Shown here: one piece after another, positions 34,686 through 43,749 of the stretch
Position numbering within the stretch: position 1 is the first letter of the stretch
Layout of the letters: each line of letters starts with the position of its first letter
The notes under the pieces: generated by a model
Seen by the model: only the letters and a program-made list of their open reading frames with translations
Databases searched by the model: none
What the model was told of the DNA's origin: nothing
Translations under genes and position numbers: made by a program
Assembly: GCA_964539395.1 (NCBI GenBank)
Contig: CAZIIU010000017.1
Span: forward strand, 1 to 64,000
Reading direction: 5' to 3'
Source: M55B112 sp964539395
Lineage (GTDB): Bacteria; Bacteroidota; Bacteroidia; Bacteroidales; GCA-2748055
Length of the DNA: 64,000 nt

Positions 34686-35858
34686 ATGATTAAGATTCTC
34701 GATCTTAAAAAAGTAACAAGTATTTACCAACCCGAATTATCAATTGCTATAGATCGAGTCATTAATACAGGTTGGTATCTGCTAGGAGAGGAAGTAAGAA
34801 ATTTTGAATTAGAATATTCGAAATATCTTGGAGCAGGATTTTGTATTGGTGTCGCTAGTGGATTGGATGCGTTAAGCTTGATCTTCAGAGCTTGGCTTAC
34901 AATGGGGATACTTAAGACCGGTGATGAAGTGATAGTACCAGCTAATACCTACATCGCCTCAGTTTTAGCTATCACAGAAAACAATCTGAAGCCTGTATTA
35001 GTTGAGCCTGATATAAATACTTATAATATAGCTATCAATCAAATAGAAGCAGCAATTACTCCCCGTACAAAAGCTATTATGGTAGTTCATTTGTATGGTC
35101 GGGCTTGTTGGTCCGAAGAATTAACTGCAATTGCTAAACGACACAATTTAAAAATTGTGGAAGATAATGCCCAGGCCTCAGGAGCTGAATGTATAATTAA
35201 AGAAGCAATAAATGTCAGGGAACATGAGATTAAAAAAACAGGAAATTTGGGTCATGCTGCCGGGCACAGTTTTTATCCAGGAAAAAACCTCGGAGCACTT
35301 GGAGATGCAGGTGCAGTAACGACCAATGATGAAGAATTAGCCTTAGTTGTGAGGACTATAGCTAACTATGGATCTCAAGAAAAGTATGTGAACTTATATA
35401 AAGGATTAAATTCTCGGATGGATGAGATTCAAGCTGCAGTTCTGCGGATTAAATTGAAAAATCTTGATATTGATAATAGACGAAGACAAGAAATTGCTTT
35501 ACATTATATAAGTAAAATTGTTAATCAGGATATTATCTTACCTTTTGATTCTGATGCAAAAGACCTAATAAGAGAAACTAGTTCTCTGGGTAACTCAAAT
35601 GTTTGGCATCTTTTTGTTATCAGGCACCCAAAAAGAAACGAGTTAAAAGAATATTTATATAACAATGGTATTGAAACGCTCATTCATTATCCAATTCCAC
35701 CACACAAGCAAAAGGCATATAAAGAATTAAACTCAATTTCATTGCCTGTAACTGAAAGAATTCACGAAGAGGTTTTAAGTCTGCCAATAAGTCCGGTATT
35801 AACAGATGTGGAAATATCTCAGGTTATTGACAGAATTAATTTATTTGTAAAAAAATAA
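34686..35858 (+). CDS. fdtB: dTDP-3-keto-sugar aminotransferase (FdtB/QdtB type)
   Basis: 390-residue PLP-dependent DegT/StrS-family enzyme. MIKILDLKKVTSIYQPELS at the start, VASGLDALSL, VVEDNAQASGA-like block near 157-167, and PGKNLGALGDAGA with Lys200 as PLP lysine. It transfers an amino group from glutamate to C3 of the dTDP-3-keto-6-deoxy sugar. The ends are the same as those of the deleted relic at 23856, which shows what that relic has lost. It directly follows fdtC in the operon. Confidence 0.93.
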   Translation: MIKILDLKKVTSIYQPELSIAIDRVINTGWYLLGEEVRNFELEYSKYLGAGFCIGVASGLDALSLIFRAWLTMGILKTGDEVIVPANTYIASVLAITENNLKPVLVEPDINTYNIAINQIEAAITPRTKAIMVVHLYGRACWSEELTAIAKRHNLKIVEDNAQASGAECIIKEAINVREHEIKKTGNLGHAAGHSFYPGKNLGALGDAGAVTTNDEELALVVRTIANYGSQEKYVNLYKGLNSRMDEIQAAVLRIKLKNLDIDNRRRQEIALHYISKIVNQDIILPFDSDAKDLIRETSSLGNSNVWHLFVIRHPKRNELKEYLYNNGIETLIHYPIPPHKQKAYKELNSISLPVTERIHEEVLSLPISPVLTDVEISQVIDRINLFVKK

Positions 35859-35879
35859 TCGACGAAAATAATTGAGACT

Positions 35880-37154
35880 GTGAAGAAAAGTTCTTTATTT
35901 AAAGATAACATTTCGAAGTTTTATCTTCTCGGATTTCTTGTTCTGTTAATTCTGATAAATGTTTACTGGTATACCTCTGCACCATCAGATTTATCAGGTA
36001 AGTTAGACCTTAAATTATTATTATTTATCCCTGAACTCTTAGTTAATATCTTATTTAAATTAATCTCAGCTGATGTCAGAATCGAAAACCATGAATTTAT
36101 ATTTGCAAATAATGAAATGTATGTGTATAATGTAAGTTATCTTATTTTTGGCTGGAAGTCATTTTTAATGTATAAAAATCTCAGTATCATAACCTTATTT
36201 ACAATTTGGTATACAAAAGTTCATATTACCAAAAAAATTACTTTCACCTTGCTTTTTTATTTCGTTCATTCCCTATTAATAGTAATAGGATTATTTATTA
36301 TTGGATTTCTTGGGCCAATAGTTTTTTCTAATTTCCCTGATGTTGTAATTTCTCCAACCCTTCCTGGAAATATTATCATTCTTTTATTTTTGTTCTTTTG
36401 GATCATAAGTCAAAAGGATGGGCTTCTTGCTAGATTTAATTCGGCAAGGATTAATATATCAAAAAAGCAAATTAGCAACTTATTAGTACTCATTTTAGCT
36501 TTGCTTTTTCTAAGATATTTTTGGCAATCGTCCATTTACATGGGGGTTTTATTGGTTTATGTATTGCTCTCTTTGTGGTTTTTACGAAACTATAGCGGAT
36601 TACAGACAATTTTTTCAAAAATTGGTTTTGGCGTAGAGATAGAAAAAAGAAATGCAATCGAATTCATAATAGTAGGATTCTTAATAATTAGTACAAAAAT
36701 GTTAATTCTTCCAGTAATGGAGTTTAAAAACTACACTCATGTCTTATTATTAATTTCTCAGGGAATCCTTTCAGCATTTCATTACAATTCAACAATCGAC
36801 GGAGATTTATTAATAGGGGAAAGTGGATCTATCTGGATTGGGACTCAATGCCTGGGATTAGTTTCTATGCTGCTTTTTGCATCTTTTATTTTTCTTTTCA
36901 GGAATGGTAATAATCGAGCAGCTATTTATTTCATTATGATTGGTTTGGTTATATTACATATATTCAATATCGTTAGATTCATGCTTGTTTTTATAGTTGC
37001 TCAGCGAACAAATGGCTATGAAATTGCTGGCAATCATCATCAAATCTACAATATTGTTATTTATATAATTATTCTTCTCATGTGGGTAATATGGTATGAA
37101 TTTTACGTTCTGAATAAAAGTGAGCATGGAAAAAAGCAATCTTTTCATCACTAA
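35880..37154 (+). CDS. Exosortase/archaeosortase-like membrane protein
   Basis: 424 residues from GTG 35880, with about ten or more hydrophobic segments. The C-terminal half has the three invariant positions of the exosortase/archaeosortase group in order and spacing: Cys324 in GTQCLGLVSM, Arg366 in NIVRFMLVF, and His386/His387 in NHHQIYNIVIY. These transmembrane enzymes cut sorting signals from exported proteins. The N-terminal half (about 45-145) has a similar hydrophobic layout but lacks Cys and Arg, so it may be a degenerate second copy. No PEP-CTERM-like substrate was found in the window. It sits in a glycan operon, 21 bases after fdtB, as do XrtA-type systems. Family call is from motifs only. 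Confidence 0.6.
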   Translation: MKKSSLFKDNISKFYLLGFLVLLILINVYWYTSAPSDLSGKLDLKLLLFIPELLVNILFKLISADVRIENHEFIFANNEMYVYNVSYLIFGWKSFLMYKNLSIITLFTIWYTKVHITKKITFTLLFYFVHSLLIVIGLFIIGFLGPIVFSNFPDVVISPTLPGNIIILLFLFFWIISQKDGLLARFNSARINISKKQISNLLVLILALLFLRYFWQSSIYMGVLLVYVLLSLWFLRNYSGLQTIFSKIGFGVEIEKRNAIEFIIVGFLIISTKMLILPVMEFKNYTHVLLLISQGILSAFHYNSTIDGDLLIGESGSIWIGTQCLGLVSMLLFASFIFLFRNGNNRAAIYFIMIGLVILHIFNIVRFMLVFIVAQRTNGYEIAGNHHQIYNIVIYIIILLMWVIWYEFYVLNKSEHGKKQSFHH

Positions 37155-37229
37155 TGAATATCTATTAGAATTAATGCTTTTAAAGTTTTTTCTTTTTAAA
37201 TACAATCATTTGCTGTAGTCTAAGCAACT

Positions 37230-38213
37230 ATGAGTGAATTTCCCTTAATAAGTATTATAGTTCCTGTATTTAATGCTGCAGATCACTTGAATAAATGTGT
37301 GGACAGTATATTAAATCAAAGTTTGCAAAATATTGAATTGATCTTGGTTAATGATGGTTCAACCGATAAATCCGGAGAAATATGCGACTATTATTTAAAT
37401 TTAGATAGTAGAGTTAGGGTATTACATACAGAGAATCATGGGCATGGGGGCGCAAGAAAATTTGGATTAGAAATAGCAAAGGGAAAATATATTGGTTGGG
37501 TAGATGCTGACGATTGGGTTGATGAAGATATGTTCGAAACGCTTTATAAAAATGCTGAATTATATCAAAGTGATATTTTAGAGTGTTCTTATATCCAACA
37601 TGATGGGGAATTGGAAATAATAAAGAGTCCAAAATCACATATATTTATTGGCGAAAATGATCAAATATTTTATGAATTCTTATCTTCAAGAATGAGTCCG
37701 GGCTTTTGGAATAAATTGTATAAGAGGGAATTATTTGAAAATATTAATTTTCCAGTTGGCAGAATTCATGTGGATTTTTACGTGAATGTTTTGATGGCTC
37801 TTAAACCACTGAAGTATGTAAGGATACCTGTGGCTAAGTACCATTATATAAATAGAAGTGACAATATTACCAACTCATTTACTGAGCAAAAAATACGTGA
37901 AGCGATTTATTTGTACGATTATACATTAAAATTAGCTAATGTTGAAACTGAAGGGACTAGGAGGAAAAAATTACTATTATATGATGCTGTAAATAGGTTA
38001 TTGGGTAGATATTTTACAATTAGTTCTAATCGGTCGATTAAAAACCAGCGAATATACTCAAGGATTATCAGAAATAAACTAAAAGGAAAATTTCTTAAAT
38101 ATCTGATCATTTCCAAATTACCATTAAAGACGAAAGTAAACTATATTTTACTCATTTTTTCTCTGATGAGAGTGCAAAAGTATATCCACAACCTATTGTT
38201 CAAACAGAGATAA
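37230..38213 (+). CDS. GT2 family glycosyltransferase
   Basis: 327 residues. LISIIVPVFNAADHLNKCV begins the GT-A fold; LILVNDGSTDKSGEICD and WVDADDWVDEDM are the nucleotide and metal sites. GHGGARKFGLEIAKG replaces the usual GLSAARNxGL. KLYKRELFENINFPVGR is a block shared with the GT2 at 40342, so the two are paralogues. The C-terminal 90 residues are basic and probably sit on the membrane. It adds one sugar to the lipid-linked repeat unit. 75 bases from the exosortase-like gene. Confidence 0.92.
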   Translation: MSEFPLISIIVPVFNAADHLNKCVDSILNQSLQNIELILVNDGSTDKSGEICDYYLNLDSRVRVLHTENHGHGGARKFGLEIAKGKYIGWVDADDWVDEDMFETLYKNAELYQSDILECSYIQHDGELEIIKSPKSHIFIGENDQIFYEFLSSRMSPGFWNKLYKRELFENINFPVGRIHVDFYVNVLMALKPLKYVRIPVAKYHYINRSDNITNSFTEQKIREAIYLYDYTLKLANVETEGTRRKKLLLYDAVNRLLGRYFTISSNRSIKNQRIYSRIIRNKLKGKFLKYLIISKLPLKTKVNYILLIFSLMRVQKYIHNLLFKQR

Positions 38214-38222
38214 ACTGCAGAA

Positions 38223-39239
38223 ATGGGTACATTGCCAACAGTAGATATTTTAATACCAACATATAATCATGAAAACTATATTGCACAAGCTATAGATAGT
38301 GCTCTATCCCAAATCACAGAATTTGAGTTTAAGCTGATAATTGGTGTTGACAAATCTAAGGACAACACACTAAGTATATGTGATAACTATAAAAAATCGT
38401 ATCAGGATAGGATCACTCTTTTAAGGCATGATTCAAATATTGGAATGGCTGCTAATTATGAATCAATTTTTAATGCTTCAGATGCAAAATATATCTCAAT
38501 ACTTGAGGGTGACGATTACTGGATAGATACAAGAAAACTACAGAAACAGGTTGACATACTTGAAAAAGATGGTAAAATTGGACTGGTCCACAGTAATTTC
38601 TATTCACTTTATGATAATGGCATAAAGAAAACGGGACATACATGGCAGAATAATAATCAGCTTTCTGGCAAATTGATTGGACCGACTCAAACAGTTGAGG
38701 TGAATATTAATCCGTTAACGACTTGTTTCAGGTCAGAATTAGCAATATCACACGTTGACTTCAGATTTCTTGTTGTGAATAGTCTGTTAACTATTGATAT
38801 TATGCTTTGGAGTGAGATTTGCAGGCGATCGGAAGTTTATTATATTCCTGATATTACCGGAGTATACAGGGTGCACAAAGCTTCTCTAACAGGCAATAAG
38901 GAAATAGAAGCTATAGAACGTTTTAATAAGACCCGTGTTGCCATTGTCTCTTATCTTATGGACAAGTATGATACCCCTTTAGAATTAAAAGAGGCATTTA
39001 GCTCAAAAAATAGCATAGAGTTAATTTACCAGTATTTATTAGCCAATGAAAAAAGCAAATTAAATATTGAATTGGCTAAAGTTAATCATGTAACCTCAAT
39101 TCGTGACAGAGTTGTATGTTTTGTAGCAAAATATCCTAAGTTAAGATTCGTGATTGCATCCATGCACTGGTTTAGACTATTGGGATCCTCTGTTAAACAA
39201 TTTATTGTTAGTTTGATTAATCTAAGAAAAACACCTTAG
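38223..39239 (+). CDS. GT2 family glycosyltransferase
   Basis: 338 residues. VDILIPTYNHENYIAQAID, IIGVDKSKDNTLSICD and SILEGDDYWIDTRKL mark a GT2 enzyme of the group with the DDYW metal site, common in Bacteroidetes capsule and O-antigen loci. The segment SLLTIDIMLWSEICRR is the likely acceptor loop. The C-terminal region has a hydrophobic stretch near residues 285-330. It lies 9 bases after the preceding GT2 gene and 6 bases before the acyltransferase gene. Donor not readable. Confidence 0.92.
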   Translation: MGTLPTVDILIPTYNHENYIAQAIDSALSQITEFEFKLIIGVDKSKDNTLSICDNYKKSYQDRITLLRHDSNIGMAANYESIFNASDAKYISILEGDDYWIDTRKLQKQVDILEKDGKIGLVHSNFYSLYDNGIKKTGHTWQNNNQLSGKLIGPTQTVEVNINPLTTCFRSELAISHVDFRFLVVNSLLTIDIMLWSEICRRSEVYYIPDITGVYRVHKASLTGNKEIEAIERFNKTRVAIVSYLMDKYDTPLELKEAFSSKNSIELIYQYLLANEKSKLNIELAKVNHVTSIRDRVVCFVAKYPKLRFVIASMHWFRLLGSSVKQFIVSLINLRKTP

Positions 39240-39245
39240 ACAATA

Positions 39246-40295
39246 ATGTCAAATAATCCAGGTAAACAGAGAAATGAGTTTATTGATATTTTAAAGGGTT
39301 TTACAATTTACCTTGTTGTGCTGGGACATGCTTTGCAACATGGCAATGGATCCGAATTTCTTGAAAAACGAGATTTCTTTGATGATTCCTTGTATCAGTT
39401 TATCTATAGTTTTCACATGCCACTCTTTATGCTTATAAGTGGATACTTTTTCAACTACTCATTGGGCAAAAGATCATATAAGACTATAATATTGAGTAGG
39501 TTAAGGGTATTAATTCTACCCATAATATCATGGAATGCAATTTACTACTTCGCACATTATATCTATAATTTTCAAAATATTAGTTTTCTATATGAACTGA
39601 AACATTATATATCAAGCGTTTTCATGTCATTTTGGTTCTTATGGGCTGTATTCTGGAATTCCCTGGTCCTGATAATTGTAAGGAAATATTTAAAAGACAA
39701 TCCAATTGTTTATATATTAATTTTTATAGTACTACTATTTATTCCTGATAGTTATAATTTATCGCTATATAAATTTATGTATCCCTATTATGTAATTGGT
39801 TACTACTTTAATAAGATAAATGGGTTAGATTTACTTAAGAAATTAAAGGTAAACCAAATTTCTCAAACTTTTCTGGTTGGAGTAGTGTTCGTGGCTTTAT
39901 TTCTGTTTTATAAAAGAGAAACATTCATTTATGTTAGTGGCCATACCTTGATTGGATCTGGTTCAATGGACAAACTTATAATAATAGCATACAGGTTTAT
40001 AATAGGAATAATAGGAAGTACATTCATTATACTTATACTGAATACGATTTATAAACACTTTGCTGTTGCCAGGAAAATCCTCAAATTATTTGTAGTATTT
40101 GGAATTGAATCTTTGGGGATATATATAGTTTCAAACTATTTAAATATTATTCTGACAAGAATTACTCCTGATCTCACACTAAATTATTGGATTACTATCG
40201 GTGAATCTTTAGCCATAATAATAGTCTCTCTGGGTATAATAAAAATTATAAAATTGAATAGATTCTCAAACTTATTGCTTCTGGGAGGCAGATAG
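39246..40295 (+). CDS. Membrane acyltransferase 3 family O-acyltransferase
   Basis: 349 residues with about ten hydrophobic segments. NEFIDILKGFTIYLVVLGHA contains the catalytic His motif, and YSFHMPLFMLISGYFF follows as in the acyltransferase 3 (OafA/NodX-like) family. It transfers an acetyl or other acyl group from a cytoplasmic donor to a sugar on the periplasmic side. No C-terminal SGNH domain is attached. It probably O-acetylates the repeat unit before or after polymerisation. Confidence 0.9.
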   Translation: MSNNPGKQRNEFIDILKGFTIYLVVLGHALQHGNGSEFLEKRDFFDDSLYQFIYSFHMPLFMLISGYFFNYSLGKRSYKTIILSRLRVLILPIISWNAIYYFAHYIYNFQNISFLYELKHYISSVFMSFWFLWAVFWNSLVLIIVRKYLKDNPIVYILIFIVLLFIPDSYNLSLYKFMYPYYVIGYYFNKINGLDLLKKLKVNQISQTFLVGVVFVALFLFYKRETFIYVSGHTLIGSGSMDKLIIIAYRFIIGIIGSTFIILILNTIYKHFAVARKILKLFVVFGIESLGIYIVSNYLNIILTRITPDLTLNYWITIGESLAIIIVSLGIIKIIKLNRFSNLLLLGGR

Positions 40296-40341
40296 TGATC
40301 TTAGTAAATAGGTATGCGGATTAATAATAATCGAGAAGCGA

Positions 40342-41334
40342 ATGTCTGAACTTGTAAGTGTAATTATACCTGTATATAATACAGCTGAAACTTTGGATCA
40401 GTGTATTTTGAGTATAATTGATCAAACCTATCATAACTTAGAAATAATACTTGTAAATGATGGATCAAGTGATAAATCCGGAATAATCTGTGATAATTAT
40501 ATCGAAGTAGATAGTAGAATTAATGTATTGCATAAAGATAATGGGGGATTAAGTTCAGCAAGAAATGCTGGAATTGATATATCTACAGGAGAATATCTAT
40601 GTTTTGTTGACTCTGATGATTACATATCAGAGAATATGATTGAGTCTTTATTAAACTTGGTAAAGAGATATGAATGTAAGATTGCAGATTGTGGGTATAT
40701 AGATATTACATTAGACAAAAGAAGAATAAAAAGCGAAATTGGAAATGGTATTGAGTATGGCAATGGATATTTTATGCTTGAGAGGTTTTTAAATGAGAAT
40801 ATTTTTAATGGTGTGGTGACAAAGATGTTTCATCACAGTCTTTTTGAATCTACCAGGTTTCCTGTAGGGAGAATATATGAGGAAATTTATTTAACACTAT
40901 ATTTCGCTTTAGAGAAGCCATCATATGTTCATACAGATGAAGCTTTTTATATCTATAAACATCGAGAAAATAGCATATTGAGATCTAAGTTCACACATCT
41001 CAAGGCGCGAGAATATATTTATATTCTTGAAAATATGATTGCACTGATCAGACACAAAATCTTAGAGGAAGAGCATAGGAATCATGCCTGTAAAATCCTC
41101 TATGAAAGAAATGCCTCTGCCTTTTTAGCTTTGGCATTAAATAATGATAGAATTATTCGCCGAATATATTCAAAATTGTATCTTAAAAGGTTAAAATTAA
41201 GTGTTAAAGATTGTTTTATGTCTCAGAGAATAAGCTTCAAGAACAAAGTCACATTCATATTATGCAAGCTTGGTTTTTCTGAAGTAGTCTACATTTTAAA
41301 GAAAATTTCACTAAAAGTAAGTTCTATCTTGTGA
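40342..41334 (+). CDS. GT2 family glycosyltransferase
   Basis: 330 residues. SVIIPVYNTAETLDQCILS, IILVNDGSSDKSG, GGLSSARNAGIDISTGEY and FVDSDDYISENM are canonical GT2 blocks. It is a paralogue of the GT2 at 37230: both have the FPVGR segment in the middle and a basic C-terminal tail. Its metal site is the usual DSDD, where the paralogue has DADD. The gene is separated by 46 bases from the acyltransferase gene and 21 bases from the polymerase gene. One sugar of the repeat unit is its likely product. Confidence 0.92.
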   Translation: MSELVSVIIPVYNTAETLDQCILSIIDQTYHNLEIILVNDGSSDKSGIICDNYIEVDSRINVLHKDNGGLSSARNAGIDISTGEYLCFVDSDDYISENMIESLLNLVKRYECKIADCGYIDITLDKRRIKSEIGNGIEYGNGYFMLERFLNENIFNGVVTKMFHHSLFESTRFPVGRIYEEIYLTLYFALEKPSYVHTDEAFYIYKHRENSILRSKFTHLKAREYIYILENMIALIRHKILEEEHRNHACKILYERNASAFLALALNNDRIIRRIYSKLYLKRLKLSVKDCFMSQRISFKNKVTFILCKLGFSEVVYILKKISLKVSSIL

Positions 41335-41355
41335 TAATAAAGGTAAAAAAGTAAG

Positions 41356-42606
41356 ATGATCCATGCTAAAGAATTAGGTTTTTCCAATAATAGCAAGTAT
41401 TATTTGGTGATGTTTTTGATTTGGCCTTTTCTTACTTTTTTTGCAGCAATAATTAATTATAGAGACAGACAAGCTAGAGGATTCGTATTTTTGTTCCTAT
41501 TGTATTATGGGTTTTCTTTTATTGTGGTTCATGGGCAAGATTCATCTAGATATGTTGAAACCTTTCTTTTTTATTCCCAACTACCTTTCTCAGAATTGTT
41601 AAATGTATTAAACGGATATTATACATATTCAGGTGAAAGGGCGTTTGATATACTTGAACCATTAATTACTTTTATTGTATCACGTTTTACTACTGTATCA
41701 AATTTTCTATTTGGAGTTTATGCAGCCCTATTTAGTTTTTTTTATCTTAAATCTATTAATCTACTATATGACCATTATAAACAGAATCCAAATTTTAATG
41801 CATTAGTCTTTCTTATCTTTTTCACTCTCATTATCCCTGTTACTTCAATATATAATCCAAGAATGTGGACTGCGGCCTGGATTTTTTTTTATGGTTCATA
41901 TCATATCCTCCGATTTGGTAAGCTTTCTTATTTTCTTATTACACTCTCAGCCTGTCTGATGCATTGGAGTTTATTCAGTTTGAATATATTATTGTTCCTG
42001 TATTATCTTTTTGGTAATAGAAACAAAATTTATGTCCCTGTTGTACTGGTATCATTTATCATCCCGGAAATATTGAATTCGTTTATTAATCAATTTGCAT
42101 CTTTTTTTGGGGGGTCTATCGAATCTAGATTCTCAAGCTACACAGGAGAGGCATATACAGAGGTCTTTCAACAACAGGCTCAGCAAGCTTCCTGGTTTAT
42201 GGCCTTGAATTATGATTTTGTATACTATTTTTTAATTATAACTATAATTGTAATTCAGGTATTATCCAGAGATATTCAGAAAACAAAATTGGAGCGGAAT
42301 TCATTTAGTTTCATTTTATTGTTTATTGCACTTGTGAATTTTGGCAGGCCATTACCAGCTTTTGGATGGAGGATGCAGATAATTTTTATGCTCTTTGCTT
42401 CAATGTATATTATTCTTTTGGCACTGAAACTTAAAGAAAATAATTTAAAGGTTATTACTTTAGTGGGAATGTTTCCGATGCTATTATATTCAGTTATAAA
42501 TTTAAGGATTGGTCTTGAAACTGTTAATGCGTGGATTTTTGCTCCTGGGATCGGACTTTCATTCCTGGGCACACCAACTTCTCTTGCTGAAATCCTTTTT
42601 AACTAG
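41356..42606 (+). CDS. wzy: EpsG-like O-antigen/EPS polymerase (Wzy)
   Basis: 416 residues with about ten or more hydrophobic segments. FLTFFAAIINYRDRQARG, FIVVHGQDSSRYVETFLFYSQ with an early Asp/Arg, and a long loop with FGGSIESRFSSYTG follow the EpsG pattern, the variant of Wzy common in Bacteroidetes and Firmicutes. It would join repeat units delivered by Wzx at 31258. The gene lies 11 bases before the deacetylase-like gene. Polymerases differ strongly in sequence, so the call rests on layout and context. Confidence 0.8.
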   Translation: MIHAKELGFSNNSKYYLVMFLIWPFLTFFAAIINYRDRQARGFVFLFLLYYGFSFIVVHGQDSSRYVETFLFYSQLPFSELLNVLNGYYTYSGERAFDILEPLITFIVSRFTTVSNFLFGVYAALFSFFYLKSINLLYDHYKQNPNFNALVFLIFFTLIIPVTSIYNPRMWTAAWIFFYGSYHILRFGKLSYFLITLSACLMHWSLFSLNILLFLYYLFGNRNKIYVPVVLVSFIIPEILNSFINQFASFFGGSIESRFSSYTGEAYTEVFQQQAQQASWFMALNYDFVYYFLIITIIVIQVLSRDIQKTKLERNSFSFILLFIALVNFGRPLPAFGWRMQIIFMLFASMYIILLALKLKENNLKVITLVGMFPMLLYSVINLRIGLETVNAWIFAPGIGLSFLGTPTSLAEILFN

Positions 42607-42617
42607 GTATCGATATT

Positions 42618-43742
42618 ATGAGTATGGAATTTTTTAAAAATAGGCTAACCAGGGCGATATCTGATATCCCAGGATGGAAATCTAATAAAAAAATAATTGC
42701 TTTTGAGTCAGATGATTGGGGTAGTGTTAGGATGCCCTCTTTGGAAACCTTTAGGCGACTAGAAGCTTATGGGTTAGATTTGAGGTCAGCAGATGCTGAA
42801 AGATATAATTTAAATGATACGCTTGCTACGTCAAATGATCTTGAAGGTCTTTTCGAAGTGCTTGCAAGTGTAAAAGATTCCAAAGAAGCAAGCGCCGTTT
42901 TTACACCAGTTTCAATTGTTGCAAACCCTGATTTTCAGAAAATCAAAGAATCTGATTTTCAAACATACTATTACGAGCCTTTTTCGGAGACTTTAAAAAG
43001 TTATAAAGGATGTGATCAATCTTTCAATTTATGGAAACAGGGTATTGAAGAAAAGATTTTTGTACCGCAAATGCACGGGCGAGAACATTTAAATGTTACA
43101 GAATGGCTAAAAGCATTGAGATCAGGGGAGAAGCACACAAGGGCTGCCTTTGATGAGGGGATGTGGGGATTTGTACCTAAAAACTTTCCTGTTATAGATT
43201 ATCAGGCAGCCTTTTTGTTTACAGATCCGAAGGATATGGATTATCAAAAAACCGTAATTAATGAGGGATTGGAATTATTTGAGGATATATTTGGTTATAA
43301 AGCATCTTTTTTTGTTCCTCCGAATGGGGTGTTTAATAATTCCTTGAACCGGATTCTTGTAAAAAATGATATAGAGTTCCGTTACGCTTCAAAAATACAG
43401 AATGAACCAATAGGATTTGGTAGAAGAAGAAAGAGATTTCATTATTTAGGGCAGAAAGGGACGGCCGGCATACGCTATATCATCCGGAACTGCTTTTTTG
43501 AACCAAGCTTGGAAGGTAAAGATTGGGTTGATAGTTGTCTTAGTGAGATAAATTCAGCTTTTGAATTAAAGAAACCAGCAATAATTGGTTCGCATAGGGT
43601 AAACTATATTGGGGCTTTAAACCCATTTAACCGGGATAAAGGATTGCATCTACTTTCGAATCTATTAAATAAAATAGTTAGAAAATGGCCTGAAGCTGAA
43701 TTCATGACTACTGCAGAATTAGGGGGTCAAATGAATCTATAA
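42618..43742 (+). CDS. Polysaccharide deacetylase-like protein
   Basis: 374 residues. KKIIAFESDDWGSVRMP gives the Asp pair seen in carbohydrate esterase 4 relatives, VPQMHGREHLNVTEWL supplies a His motif, ASFFVPPNGVFN and IIGSHRVNYIGALN close the barrel. There is no signal peptide. This subgroup, with ESDDWG at the start, is found in glycan loci and differs from NodB, so it may act on another substrate. It is tightly packed with the DUF362 gene (7 bases). It is the second of three deacetylase-like genes in the window. Confidence 0.75.
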   Translation: MSMEFFKNRLTRAISDIPGWKSNKKIIAFESDDWGSVRMPSLETFRRLEAYGLDLRSADAERYNLNDTLATSNDLEGLFEVLASVKDSKEASAVFTPVSIVANPDFQKIKESDFQTYYYEPFSETLKSYKGCDQSFNLWKQGIEEKIFVPQMHGREHLNVTEWLKALRSGEKHTRAAFDEGMWGFVPKNFPVIDYQAAFLFTDPKDMDYQKTVINEGLELFEDIFGYKASFFVPPNGVFNNSLNRILVKNDIEFRYASKIQNEPIGFGRRRKRFHYLGQKGTAGIRYIIRNCFFEPSLEGKDWVDSCLSEINSAFELKKPAIIGSHRVNYIGALNPFNRDKGLHLLSNLLNKIVRKWPEAEFMTTAELGGQMNL

Positions 43743-43749
43743 ATAGCTA

